A stretch of DNA of 64,000 nucleotides from Nematostella vectensis (lineage: Eukaryota; Cnidaria; Anthozoa; Actiniaria; Edwardsiidae). Where the stretch lies: the NCBI RefSeq assembly GCF_932526225.1, contig NC_064043.1, positions 8,857,501 through 8,921,500 on the forward strand, given 5' to 3'. Every line of letters starts with the position of its first letter. The stretch's first letter is position 1. Positions 10,858 through 23,845 of the stretch are shown here, piece by piece. The translations under genes were made by a program, and so were the position numbers. The notes beneath the pieces were generated by a model. That model did no database searches and was not told the origin of the DNA. It saw nothing but the letters and a program-made list of their open reading frames with translations.

Positions 10858-11698
10858 AACTTACCGAGCCATAGTTGTGAAGCATATTCCGTCTACGCCG
10901 TACGAAGCTGATCTCCAAAAAGCTCAGCGGGGGATACTTGCGCTCTAGCGGTCGACACATACTAGGCCTTTCTTCCTCTGACCCATATTCAGAGATGTAA
11001 GTACAACGGGGGCACGAACTATGATCATAATTAATCCTTAGCTCGTATCCTCATGATATCCACATCTTCGAAGATGAGTCAACTTCACATATTGTACTCG
11101 AATCTGGCAGTTGCCGAGCCATAAACTCCGTACCAATAACGGTGCCAAACTCGACAGCAGTGCACGGGAACCGAATATTACGGGTCCCTGAAAAATCCAG
11201 CTTTCGTGAGGTAGCAAAAGAAAATGTCCCTTTACCAAACAAAGCGGAAAAACCCCCCTTTGAAAGTGGGACTTTCACTTGTACTCTCCGAATGAGTCCC
11301 GTGTCATTCTCGGGTGTACGAAATTGGAGCTCATCGAACAGTGCATGTCGAATCAGCCACAATTCCTTATCCTCGGAGCAAAGAATGGGAAGCTTTTCTC
11401 TTGCTACCTCACTACTGTCGGGGTTCCCAGCATTCACGGCTAAATAGCATGACAACTGCGGATTCAATGAAAGAGAAACCGTAGAATTATATCTATCGCT
11501 GTAGCCTTTCCATTTCACAAAGGCATAGTCTCCCTCAACGTTTAAAACTCTCTCTATCTCCCAGACTTTTTCTTCTTCCTCTTTCTCTTCTTTCACGTAC
11601 GTATCAACTGAGGAATGGTCTAAATATTTGACCAAGCGATCCGGTTTCTTTATAATTCTTCCACTACGAGTCTTTAGGGAATCAGTGTTTGCCGCCAT
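10858..11698 (-). pseudogene. Chromodomain protein reading frame with an in-frame TGA
   Basis: The start at 11698 reads MAANTDSLKT in a good context (GCCGCCATG on the coding strand). A basic TRSGRIIKKPDRL stretch follows, then an acidic segment, then a chromodomain core at about residues 45-72 (VWEIERVLN, then FVKWKGYSDRYNS). The usual final W-P helix of the domain is replaced by unrelated sequence. The frame stops at TGA 11051-11053. In the same frame it stays open for about 62 more codons (GYELRINYDH, CPRC) to a GTAAGT at about 10862 and a TAA. Chromodomains bind methylated histone tails. Such modules also occur in Ty3/gypsy integrases, and the RSGR-KKPDRL motif is compatible with that. It could be an intact 215-residue protein or a pseudogene; the remainder is not recognised. 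Confidence 0.5.
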
Positions 11699-11919
11699 GT
11701 TTGTTGGAGAAGCGCGAAAGGGGAAACTCCAGTACTTCTAAATATGGGCATATATGACCATATAAGGCACAGCGAACGAAGGACACTATCCGTGGGGAAT
11801 ATGTTTGATATGCGTATCCAAAAGGTCATGGATAAGTCTCTTCTGCCGATTACCGCTGTCACAAGAGATCACTGGCGAATACAAAGCAAAATTACGACTA
11901 ACAGGCAACTGAGCAACTG

Positions 11920-12965
11920 ACCTACACCCCAGCACCCCTACTGCCACCCTACCCCACCCCACTCCTACTGCCACCCTACCCCACCCCACTCCTACTGCCA
12001 CCCTACCCCCACCCCACCCCTACTGCAACCCTACCCCACCCCACCCCTACTGCCACCCTACCCCACCCCACCGCTACTGCCACCCTACCCCACCCCACCC
12101 CTACTGCCACCCTACCCCACCCCACTCCTACTGCCACCCTACCCCCACCCCACCCCTACTGCCACCCTACCCCACCCCACCCCTACTGCCACCCTACCCC
12201 ACCCCACCGCTACTGCCACCCTACCCAACCCCACCCCTGCTGCCACCATACCCCACCCCTACTGCCACCCTACCCCTACTGCAACCCTACCCCCACCCCA
12301 CCCCTACTGCCACCCTACCCCCACCCCATCCCTACTGCCACCCTACCCCAACCCACTCCTACTGCCACCCTACCCCAACCCACCCCTACTGCCACCCTAC
12401 CCCACCCCACCCCTACTGCCACCCTACCCCACCCCTACTGCCACCCTACCCCAAACCACTCCTACTGCCACCCTACCCCAACCCACCCCTACTGCCACCC
12501 TACCCCACCCCACCCCTACTGCCACCCTACCCCACCCCACCCCTACTGCCACCCTACCCCACCCCTACTGCCACCCTACCCCACCCCACTCCTACTGCCA
12601 CCCTACCCCCACCCCACCACTACTGCCACCCTACCCCACCCCACTCCTACTGCCACCCTACCCCCACCCCACCCCTACTGCCACCATACCCCACCCCACT
12701 CCTACTGCCACCCTACCCCCACCCCACCCCTACTGCCACCCTACCACCACCCCACCCCTACTGCCACCCCACCCCTACTGCCACCCTACCCCCACCCTAC
12801 CCCAACCCACCCCTACTGCCACCCTACCCCACCCCACCCCTACTGCCACCCTACTCCCACCCTACCCCTACTGCCACCATACCGCCACCCCTACTGCCAC
12901 CCTACCTTCACCCCTACTGCCACCCTACCCCCACCCCTACTGCCACCCCACCCCCTCATCCCCAC
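11920..12965. repeat. C-rich minisatellite, about 26-bp unit, about 1 kb
   Basis: About 40 tandem units based on CCCTACTGCCACCCTACCCC plus ACCCCA, with shorter 18-bp variants (CCCTACTGCCACCCTACC). The plus strand has only about one G per unit, so the minus strand is an almost continuous series of GGGG, TGGGG, TAGGG and TGG blocks. It starts about 220 bp beyond the chromodomain start codon. Confidence 0.97.
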
Positions 12966-15900
12966 CACCACCCATATGCCAACTCATCATACCTGTACCA
13001 TGCATAGCTAAAAATTGTCTGAGCGTGATTGGAAGGGGGGAACTGAGTCATTTCAAGCGCTTGTGGGGAACACTATTTTCTCTTTTTGAAATTCCTAACC
13101 AACCTCCCCCCCCCCCCCCCCTGGACACGTCACTCATGTCTAGTTCATTCTTACTTCAAGCCAAAGAATGTTTAGACAACCAAAGAAATTGATATCGTTC
13201 GTATTTCTTTGCGTCAAGATTATAGCTGCTTTCGTATTTTAAACTCTGTGAATAATTTTTTGCATTGAAAATGAATTTTAATCAACGCTTTGCTAGTGCC
13301 TTGAGGTAATTTATTGGAAAGGGAAAATATGAAACAAAAACAATATCATACTGCAGCGGCTCATAAAGACACTCGGAATTATGTATCCACTAATTCCATA
13401 CACCCACCTTTAAGCTGTCCCAAAATAGACACACCGTAAAGTCCAAATACAAATAGACTTATGCTTTTTCCCATAATTTTCTCACATAATTTCTCCCCTA
13501 TCTGCTATCACCTAGAAATTTTCTAACCCTTTTTATTGATTGATAAAGTCGTTGAGAGTTTACAATGCTAGTAGACAGGTGCAAGAATTAGCCAATCAGC
13601 TATCAGAATTGGGTTTGCTTCTATCCAATCAGCTACTTTAATGTGAGGATTTTTCTTAGATCTCAATTCACTCACCTGCACTGGATGACTTTATTTGCTA
13701 CAGAAACGGCGGGAAATTAACTTCGGTATTCGCTTAATTAAAATACGTGTTAATATTCATACTGAAGGCAATGCTGAAATAAATTGACATCAAAAAGATT
13801 TTGACGGTTTCTAATATTTACCCCCCTTGTAAGTCTGAGATTTGATTTGACTATCCAAAGACCGCTACACTAAAAAAAAAACAACAACAAATAAAGCATC
13901 GAGGAAGTTAACACATAAAAATGAAAAACCAACAGATTTTTCTAGACCTTAATTATGCAAAACTCGTTACATGAATAAATTAATATGCATTCATATTAGA
14001 ATATATTCTTCGTTTACTATAATTTATAGAAAAAGCCGCTCAGCTGTTAAACGTCGTCTATGGTGCTTTATATTTTTAGCAAAGCAATGCGGCTTTCTAT
14101 TTCCGGTTTTTCGGATCTAATTTTGCACCCCATTTGCACCCATTAAAAATGAAACCGTGCAAAAAGAGTGAAAAAAGTAGGCGGAAAAATTACTCCATGC
14201 AAAAGTATGAATTGTAAGTGCTAATTGTTCTAATGAGATCACTTACAAAATCCACGTCATAGGTGTTTTGACTTTTGATAAGCCTCATCCCCTCCCTCCC
14301 CCCCCCCCCACAGCACGTTTTATGTCTCAATCGAATAACAAGGACCGAAATTGTCACATTCATAATATAATAGCCTTTGAGTTCTTTTAAAAATAGTGTC
14401 GTACGCGACCATCTCTCCTCCCCTCAGGCCCTTACACGGCAACTATTCGTCATACCACCTGTTAACATATTAATCTTGAGATATTAACAAGATCGCAACA
14501 TGCAACTCCTCAAAACACTTCATAATTGCTTGAATTGGGAAGCGCTTTCGCTAATAAGTTGCTGTTTAATTCTGGTCAAAGCGTGACGGCACGCGAAGAG
14601 AGGAACGGTTTTCACATACTACGCCATCCATTTCAAGGTACTTTGAGGTCTTTATATGAATGTTGGTCGGCTAAAGATAATCTCAGTATGTTTGCGTCAC
14701 TGTCAATACTCAGTCAATTCTCACAATAACTTAACATAGATATTTATTGGCGAAAAAGCAGTTTGGAATTCTTCGAGATAACATTCTAAAACATACATCA
14801 TGACCATGACTGAGGTCAACACGAGAGCTCCCATTTGTGAATTTTGAGACATTTATCGCAGCTTTCAAATTGTTATTTTCATTTACGTGTCTTTTGTTAT
14901 TTTCTTATTTTATAAAGTCAATAATGTTAAAGAGTGCGTTTTTTGTTTTCGCGCCCACAAAATAATAACTCTGAGTGCCTTCGTACAAGGCCTAAAAAGA
15001 CAGTGATAGACCACTATGACTTTGTCCTAAGCTTTATTAGCAGCATAAGGTTTTTTATGTCTTTCCCTTTTCGGCTCCTTTATTTTTTTGCAAACCTACT
15101 ATGATATCTCATGCCTTGCGATCAGCTAGGTATTTAAACAAGTAAGGAATTTGCCCCTTTAGTATTACAAAAAGGCTTTTAAAACATCCTTTAAAAAGTT
15201 GCAACTGTGAAGACAGTTTTGATAAGGATTTTACCAGTATTAAAGAACTCGTTTAAAACAATAACTCAAGTGTGCATTCTTTTAGAGTTGATTCTGAGCT
15301 GGCCGCCAGAATTCCAGTAAAACCTAAAAAGTTCATTGTATAAATTAACATACCCGCAATATTTTCTCGGTACTAGTCCTCCATAAGATTTTGGCGGGAA
15401 AATTGCATCATGTGCCGCGAGAGCATGATTTTAGAAGTGACAAATATCTCTCTAGCAGACGTTTTCATAGGATCGTGCAGGATTTTTTTGTACACGGCCC
15501 ATACTACCTTATACACAAAATTCCAAAGTGCGGTATTTACTTTAGAATTTCCAAATCACACACTTTTTATTTCATAAAGATATCTGCGCCTGGTGGATTT
15601 GTGGAAGAAAATAACAATTGCAACGACAGGTGGATTGTTACTTTGTATTGGACAAGTGGGATTGTTGAGCATCTGGCAAAGACATATATATTTTATAGCC
15701 AAATTCGTCGTTGCGCGGCCTCACAGAATCGAAATTTCGTTTCTTTGTTTGGGAATAGCGCGTAGTCAATCAAACCAAACAATCAAAACCAGACAAACCG
15801 CCCCCAAAGCTTGTGTCTGACTACGTGCTGTTCCCAAACTAGCCTGCGTAACGGCTCAGGGAAAGGGGGACTTTTGGATTCGCCGAGGTCGCGCAACAAC

Positions 15901-18245
15901 GAATTTGGCTGTAACAACAAAGAGAAAGTTGAAATCACTTTTGAGGGTACTAAACTGACCAAAGTCAATGATAAATGATGGTGATTTGTGACTCCACGCG
16001 CCTAGACATTCCGATACATCTCGGATTTTGCGGTTTTCATCCTTTGGAAAGTTTAAATGTTTTTTCTTCTTCTATTTTTGCGACAATATATACCTCGAGG
16101 ATGACCGCTAGTAGCGCGCTTCATGCGAGCGAGGCTGTGGCCTCTTTAGAATATTATTTCGTCTGTTGGAAGGAGAAACAATAGTCCAGTTTCGAGTTCC
16201 ACTGTGCCTGCTGGTCATAGGCACTGAGGACGCATAAATACAGTGCAAGCCTCGGTTTCAATTGAATCGATTGCAAATACCAGCGAGATCATGTAGTATT
16301 CAAAGGTTTTTGTATTGCAAGTTCCAGAGGATTCTCGCTGGTATGCGCATGAAATTTGCCTCAAGTCGAGGCTTACACTGTATTTATGCGTCCTTAGTCT
16401 GTAAGTCCAGCGGTCATAGTAGAACTAGAAATTGGGCTATTTTACTTATTTTGTAAGCCGTCTTTTCTCTGTCCTTTGGTAGAGGGAGGTCAGCTAAATC
16501 CCAACTTGAAGAAATCAATATAGTTCGGAGCTAGTTCGAGTCATTCGCAATATCTCGTTGAATTATATCGAATAGTAAAAAGTTAAAAAAGTGCGAGTTT
16601 TTCATAATATTTCTGCTATGGCAACAGTTCCGGCATTTTGGGGGAAGGGGAGGGGGTGAAGGTCTTGCGGGTTTAAAACGAAAGAAAAATGAAAGTGAGG
16701 CTCGAGACATTCTCATTATAAAATATTTTAAATGATTAGATCGAAAATATTTGTCAAAAGTATAATACAAGATGTCTTTACTGATGCATATAAGGACCAC
16801 TTGACATCGCTTATCAACAGGATTTCTTACCTGTACATGTCTCTCTTTTATCCCCAACGTGTTGATAACAGCTCTCCCCCTCCCCCACAGGGGAATCACA
16901 AACCTGAACTAAACACAACTGAGAATTCCAACGGTACTCACTGAATCCATAAACGGGTTTTTAAAAGTCATCTTTTTTCAGATAGGTTCTCGCTTCTAGT
17001 GGCTGTTTATTGAGATTTTGTGGATGAAGACCGGTTAAAAGGACTTGTGTACCAGAGGAATTAGACATGACAAGTTTGAAGGATAAAGTCTTGACGTTTC
17101 TCTTGGAGGAAAATATGGTAAGTTTCTTTTATATCCCGTATAATACACAAGAATACGTACATTATTTATGAACAGGTTTATATTTGCAAATTACTCCAGG
17201 AAATTGATTTATAAGTAATAGCTGAAACGAATGCTTTAGGGCTGTCTAGATACTGCCTTTGTTTATCGAAGTTAATCAATGACATTCCTTTACGTATAAT
17301 ATTCTTGCAGCTCTTTACCAAATAACCGAATTGATCGGTAAACATCTCATACTAATAATAGGCAAGTAAAGCCTATATATGTCTTCAATCGCACGGATTC
17401 GTTAAACTTTGAACTGTAAACTCTAGATTGATTTTAGATGAAGCCGGGAAATTAATTGTTGGTTTCTCATGCGTGACCAGTAGTTGTAAGCGAGTAAAGA
17501 ATTTAGTTGTAATTGCTTTCCTCTCCAAATCAAGCCCGTACTTGAATATTTCATTATTGCTACTAATCATTAATGGCCAAATGAACTGTTGAGACCGGTG
17601 TTGAGCGGTGGTGTAAGTTACATCAGATAAACCTTAGCAGGAGTTGAATGTTTCATTTTCTACTGCTGAAACTGCTCAATTCATGGTTGTTGTTTCGATG
17701 GAAATTTTTATGAATATATTTATTACTCGTCATTTATTATTTTGCCATTTTACCGCCAAGGTATATAATAAGGGTAGAAGAAGCCAGGGGAGGCGCGCGA
17801 CAAAAAAAAAAATCGAAATTACCTATTTTCTGCATAGAATTGGAAAGTACGGCTGGAAATATGTAAGCGGATTAAGGCTAAATTTATATTTCAGTTATCA
17901 CTAGCGTGAAAAATTCAAAAGGCGATCCTACACATGCACATAGTATAATACAACCGAGTTCTGGGTTGAACACTGGGTAATATCTTAAGTAAATGGGGTT
18001 TCTGTGTCGAGAATCACCACAGCAAACCCATCTATCAACCCTCGCCTTTTGAAACACCCACTATACTTTACCAGCTCAGAATATTTCCTTTTTTGGAAAC
18101 ACTTTTTTGTTTTGACATCGAGGCATCAAAACATTGAAACAACCAATCACAGATCAAATTGTATAATGACGTCATAACACTCGCTGGACCTAAGTAAAAA
18201 AAATACATGGCGGCCATAGAGAGACGAGAATAAGAGCATAAAACA
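12966..18245. other. Gene-poor region
   Basis: No convincing exon seen. It holds poly-C tracts near 13107 and 14298, a short inverted repeat at about 15744-15840 (GTTTGGGAATAGCGCGTAGT and its near complement), and the inverted-repeat element at 16223-16398. Open frames here lack splice signals and family similarity. Confidence 0.5.
16223..16398. mobile_element. MITE-like inverted-repeat element, 176 bp
   Basis: Arms of about 65 bp. The outer block ACTGAGGACGCATAAATACA is mirrored at the right end with one mismatch, and an inner block ATACCAGCGAGA is also mirrored. No obvious target duplication. Confidence 0.75.
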
Positions 18246-20230
18246 CAGGGTTCGTACAAGTCCTTGAAAACCTTGAAAGTGCATAAATTTTAAAATTTGA
18301 AATTCAAGGTTTGGAAAGTGCTTGAATTCTTATTATCAGTCCTTGAAAGTCCTTGAGAAATATCTGATTTTAAAGAAACAAAAGTAAAGCTTATGGAATG
18401 TGGATTAATCGCAAATTGTAGCCAAATATATCGTTTGCGAGCTATTGCTTTATATAATTTTGGCCGCAGTTCTGTAATTTAGGCTACCTGTATTTTTTTA
18501 CGGGAGAACCAATGGTAGCAGGTGTTTGGCCTTGTTAATGATGTCAAGTCTTGGTGAGAGCAGAAATATACTGAGGTGAAATGTAGACTTTGCATAAAGA
18601 CATTCAATATCCAGAGCATGGGCATTTCGGCATAGAAGATACAGATGTACAAGATAAAGTATGTATAATCCATGCCCAAAAACAAGATCAGCATAGATCA
18701 TTAGCAGATTGTACAGTGAAAGGAAGTATGCTTCGCCAAGTTCAAGCTCTTTGCTGATGGTAATGGTGGGCTTACAAGAAAGATGAGAGATTGTGATCTC
18801 CTGGTGTTCCCGTACACAGAATTTGTGGAGATAGCTGAGCAAGCCCAGAAGACGATCTTCTTGGATTTTAACTACAAGAGAGGTGGCGAATAATGGTCCC
18901 TAGATATATTGATTTTCTCTCCAAATTTCAAGGCATCTCGATTTCTCGGATTTTAGAGATTTGACTTCTCGTTCTGGTTCTCGAGAAATGCAAGATCTCG
19001 TTTTCTCTGATTTAAAAAAAAAAAGCCTACTTGTCATCTCGGAACTATTTCTCAGATTGACCATTCGCCACAAGCTAAACAGGCTGGGTGCGTCCTTCTT
19101 ACAGCATCTAGCCTGGAAGAGTTGTGCTCTGGAAGTTTAAGATGCTGTTGAAACTTTTTTATGGCCAGGCAAGAGTCGAAAGAGACTTCTCTGTAAATTT
19201 CAGTTGAAAACGTGCGCTTGCTAACTGCTAGGTGCGGCAAGTCAAGGGAGGAAACATTACACCCAATGTCATGAAGACTAGGGGAGGGCCAAGGAGGAGA
19301 TTGTTTGAAGCCGTAAGCGAAAATGACAAGAAGAGCTAGAGTACAAGTGGAGGTGAAACTGTATTCCAAAATTAACGTCACCACTAGGGACGATAATTTC
19401 AGTTAATGGAGCCGGAGCCAGGCTCAAACGTCACTCATAAATCATATCGTACGGGTACGCGTATCATGCTACAATAGCAAAGGTATGACTCAATATGTTT
19501 CACGTTAGATACCTCACTATAAACGCTCCTAATTCTTATTGGTCGCTATCTACCTATATAAAGTGCCACACCTAAAGTAAAGTCATTCGCTCTTTCGCTT
19601 AATTAGCTAGGAGTACTGTAAAAAACATTTGAAAATCGGTTAAATATGCCTAAACGTTTGCGTTTGTCTGGAGGAGACGAGTTCTCTCTACCGATGTGCT
19701 TGGTCTTCGACTACAAGCCCTCAACCTCCCATCCGGTGGAATGCGGCAGCAACAAATAGATCGCCTCAGGCAAGCCACTCAAGGCGGTGAGGAGGCTTCA
19801 CCCTCAGCCCTGAGGTGTGCTTGTGCGTTGGTGGACCAGCCAATACTCTTGTCCGATCCTTCACGCGGAGTGTAGGGTAGATGAGTGAGGCCTTAAGGTC
19901 ATATGCTTACACTACAGTTGCTAAGGAGAAGCAAAAGGCTTTGAAAGAAGAAAGTTTTGAACGTTTGAGAATCTCACAAAAAGTTGAAATCTGTAGGCGA
20001 ACGTTTGCTTGAAATCACCGTTTAATAACATGATTAATGATGCTTGTGTATGTTTCAAAGAGTCCAATCGTAGTCTATTTTTGCATTGAAAATAGACCAT
20101 GTACAATTGATAAAAGCTCTGGTAAAACTTGGAAAAGTACTTTGCCCTATATTGAATTTTCTTTGAATTTCGACAAAAAGTCCTTGAAAAAGTCCTTGAA
20201 TTTGATTGGTGGAAAATTGTACGAACCCTG
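18246..20230. mobile_element. Non-autonomous DNA transposon, 1985 bp, AAACA target duplication
   Basis: Termini CAGGGTTCGTACAA and its exact complement at the right end are flanked by AAACA at 18241-18245 and 20231-20235. Subterminal TCCTTGAA repeats occur near both ends. No transposase frame is visible. The interior has a TATATAAAG motif near 19555 followed by a 37-codon frame starting MPKRLRLSGGDEF at about 19646. CAGGG ends suggest hAT, but the 5-bp duplication differs from the usual 8 bp. Confidence 0.8.
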
Positions 20231-22695
20231 AAACAGAACCTTTCTGCTTTTTGGTAGGGTTTTAGACGTATAACAACTTGAACGATTTGTAGAAAAGCCT
20301 TTGGGCGCAAAGATGTGGTAAAAATTTATATTTCGAATGGCTATGTTCGGTGGGAAAGTCCGATTCGCTATAGTCAATAGATGACGGCGAGGATGATGGT
20401 CATCACGATTGAATTACAGCTTGGAAGCGTAATTATACTGGAATTCGAAGGAACACTTAACGGTGGACAAGCAGGCATGGATTCTTGACCCTGGAGTTGA
20501 CTACTCAGTACTGCAAATGGTATTCGTTTTGTCCTCCGAAGCTCATAATGCATGCATAAATAATACATGCCTTACGGTGTGTTGTGTTTAGTTTCGATAA
20601 GTTATTACTTATATGCAGCCCGTCCGAGTTTGTCGGTCGATCATGAACATTCAGTATTCAAATTGCCTTGTGCAGGCGCTGTTAAAAATTGAATGGGGGG
20701 TCTAGAATTTTTCAAAGGTGGTTCAATTTATTACAATAGCTTTGTGCTTAAAAAGGATTGAACCATTGGACCACAGAACCACACCTGGATCAGCCACTGC
20801 AGAAAATGACTTGACAAAACAGTATTTCATATTTGTTTTAATGACTTAATAGTGGTATAAGCTTATATTATCTCATCTCCTACACACAAAAAGCATGTGG
20901 TACGCAGAATATCAGATAAAACAAATAGAAGACAGCTTTTTTTTTTTGCTTGGCTTGTACCAACCAGCCCATCTTTTGTATAACTCTTAAATTTAAATAT
21001 TTGACAATGTCCCTAGAGCATGAATGGGCTATGACTTAATAGCCGAAAGGCTGAATGGGCTTAGGATTTATATGCCTTGAAGGTTAGAGGGATAATTGCC
21101 CAGGGGTGGGTTGGAACGGGGGGGGGCAGTATTCAGTTTTAAACGTGATGGAATGGTCCAACAGAGCTCAAAATTTCATACACCCAAAAAGGATGGAAAC
21201 TTGCAACCCCCAAAATACACAAGCCTGTTGGTAAAATGTTCAATCCCAAAGAAATGCAGTGGACACATGTTATGTTGTTAATGTTTTTACAGCATATGTA
21301 TAATGCAATATGTCTTTAAAAAATCATTTTCATGAGCTTATCATTCTTCTTCTAAACAATTTTACTCCAACAGAATTCTAATGATTTGAATTCTTTCTGG
21401 TAGAAAATTTTCAGTCAGAGTAAATGGGAGAAAAGTGGAAACAATTTGTCCAATCATACAATTTTTACAATCAAGCACCATGCATAAAAGTGATGTGAAA
21501 TAATCATAGATCCCCTTCTCATTTCAAAAGCCCATTGCACCGTTTGAATGCACAATATGCTGTGTCTTATATTATGTTTTAGTGCGAAAACCCAGAAGTA
21601 TAATACTGTGTTAGCTCTGGGGATTTAATACATAGAAACTTTTTAACCAACCTTCATCCATGCTCTTGGTTTATACTCGGATCAAACAAAAAGTAGAAAA
21701 ATCCTTCCCTCGCTAGAAAACATGTTATTACTAGAAAACCTATTTTCAACAAGGGGTCCATGGAGCAGGGGCAGGGCCGTAACAGAGGCTGGGATGCAAA
21801 TCTCCATTAACGTTGAAAGTCATATAATCTCATACCATTTTTACACCAAGCAGCGTTCTTTAAGCATTGTCTTTGTAAATACGAAGGGGGTCCCCCCTAT
21901 TTTCTTGACAGTGCTACAGAACTGGGGGGTCAGTTTGTAACCATACTTTCAAAAAGTGTAATAGTCAATAACACATAGCTTGAACAAATAAAACAAATAT
22001 TCCAAAAAAGAATAGTATAAGTTTTTATCACTAAGAGTGGAATACAAAGGAGAAAATTCAATGATCTCTCTGTCCATCCTTATATATTTACTTATCTTCA
22101 TCTTCTTTGCCATGGTCAATATCTGAAATATATTGTAACAATTATATTAAAAAAAGAGGAGGTGTTTCTTTTCAATTTATTTTCAATTTATAGAGTACAA
22201 TAGCATATTATTTATGATGGCCTTATAGCAGAGGAGCTAACTGAAACTACAGCCTCACACACTAATTTTATTTTATTTTTACTCAATTTAGCTATTTAAT
22301 ATTAAACTTTGGCAGCGCTGTATAAGATTTCTGGTTTTAAAATCAGCCAGAAAAATAAAAAAAAATGATAGCAATAAATACGGCTAGGCTAGCTATCAAA
22401 CGAAGCAGTCCACTTGACAGTGTAAGGAGGGCTCTTGTTTCCTATATTTATGTCGGTGATGTGCAGAGCTCAACACGATATTGTTTAAAGAAACCAAACG
22501 TCACAGCAACTGGCGTCGCGTCCCATATAGAGACATACCGATTTCGAAAGCTACATAACCCCTTATTCTCAGAATAATTATTTCTAAGCCCAGAAAAATT
22601 ATTGTAGAGAGATCTTGGCAAATTTCTACATTTGTTTGGGTTCGAAGTCAGTCAAACATGGCGCTGCAGAGCTCCAATTCCCTTCGAATACTCAC
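20231..22695. other. Gene-poor region with transposon fragments
   Basis: No supported coding exon. CCTGGATCAGCCACTG at 20786-20801 resembles an hAT right end without a visible left end, and CAGGGCCGTAACAGAGG near 21774 resembles a decayed left end. An acceptor-like TATTTCAG on the minus strand near 22122 precedes a short acidic frame (DIDHGKEDEDK, stop). Confidence 0.4.
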
Positions 22696-22887
22696 CATCT
22701 TCCATATTTTTACTCCATCGCTTCGAAGCCTTGCAGGAGATATCTTGGAAAGATGACCTAACACACTGGATGCTCTAAAATTGCAAAAAATAGAAGGGAA
22801 AAAGCTTTTAAGGCGAAAAATATATCTTCCCGGCGGTAAAAGGCGAGGGGCTTGAATGATGACGTCATAATCCATATAGGCCGCCAT
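22696..22887 (-). CDS. Candidate first coding exon, unknown protein
   Basis: An open minus-strand frame of 64 codons starts MAAYMDYDVIIQ in a GCCGCCATA context and ends ...VKIWKM at a consensus 5' splice site GTGAGT. The N-terminal part is basic, hydroxylated and low in acidic residues (RASSVLGHLSKISPARLRS), as in mitochondrial targeting peptides. No family was recognised and the downstream exons are not established; a possible last exon near 22121 does not fit the phase directly. Confidence 0.25.
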
Positions 22888-23528
22888 ATTTGTGTTTCCA
22901 GAAAAGGAAATATTCTGAAGTGTTTACTGATATATCGTTATTATGGACTGAAAGAAGGGCAAAAAAATAATTTGTTGGACTAAAGTCTGACAATAAAACC
23001 ACGACGTCCCTCCTCAATTGACCAAAATGTGCCTTGTATGGGACGCCCCTACGTGTTCACTTAGGAAATCCGGTCAAGTAACATCCTCGGGGACCCAGGG
23101 CGTACTGAGCGGAAACGAGCGCTCGTTACGTTCAGCGCTCGTTTTTAAACCTTTTAAAAAAGGTTTTCTCGTCTTAAAGGTTTCTTCTGCTGTTATAAGA
23201 CTTTAAGTCCCAGCCTTGCTTGTGTTGTGTACTGCCTAATGCAGCAGACCCAACCAATGAGAGAGCGCCAGAAAGCTCCAGGCGCCGAAAAAGTAGACAA
23301 GAGATACAAACGCGCGCACGCACTAAAAATAATCAACAACGCAAAGCTAAAAAAACAACCGTAGAGGTGGGCTCTCTGTGCTACTGTTGTGTGCCACGTG
23401 ACCCTTTTGGCAGAGCCGTGCTGGAGTTTGACGGTGTTGTGTACAAGGATTCAGGCTGCCTGTGTTGTGTGCTGTTTTTGCTGATGTTGAATGTTAACCA
23501 CGTGATATTGTTGTCTAGAGTCCCTTTA

Positions 23529-23845
23529 AGGTGATGTTACACACGTAGTTTGCAACCTCGTTTTTTCGCGCAACAAAATGACGCCACCATTTTCGGCGTA
23601 CATATCACACGGCCTTGCCCCGATCGTTTTTGCAACAAAATTCTAGAGTCCAGGCTCCGCGCGCCCACATTTTGTTGACACGACTTCGTTTGCATGGCTA
23701 AAACAAGATTTGTTTGTGTTTGGATTGTGGGATTCATTTTTTGTTGAATGATTTTAATCCTGCTTCAAAATCCTGCAACCTGTTGCAAAACAAAATGTTG
23801 CGTAAAAAAGAGGCGGAATACCAAACGACGAGTGTAACATCACCT
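23529..23845. mobile_element. PIF/Harbinger-like MITE, 317 bp, TTA target duplication
   Basis: Terminal inverted repeat AGGTGATGTTACAC with its complement GTGTAACATCACCT. TTA is present at 23526-23528 and 23846-23848. A 3-bp TTA/TAA duplication is typical of PIF/Harbinger. Inner inverted blocks include TTGCAACAAAA and TTTTGTTG. Non-coding. Confidence 0.85.

Noticed and set aside
15391-15765. 124-codon plus-strand open frame
   Set aside because: Begins at TTG, has low-complexity composition, no splice context and no family resemblance; overlaps a short inverted repeat.
17067-17117. Short frame MTSLKDKVLTFLLEENM ending at a GTAAGT donor
   Set aside because: It would splice in phase to KCNH exon 39709, but similar chance ATG-to-donor frames occur also at 26316-26357 and 27281-27313, so the number is about what chance predicts; no other support.
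20786-20801. hAT-like right end CCTGGATCAGCCACTG
   Set aside because: No matching left terminus or target duplication nearby; kept only as a fragment in the region note.
23220-23534. 104-codon cysteine-rich frame
   Set aside because: The cysteines come from a repeated TGTGTTGTGTGC DNA motif; there are no splice signals or homologous features, and the frame runs into the Harbinger MITE.
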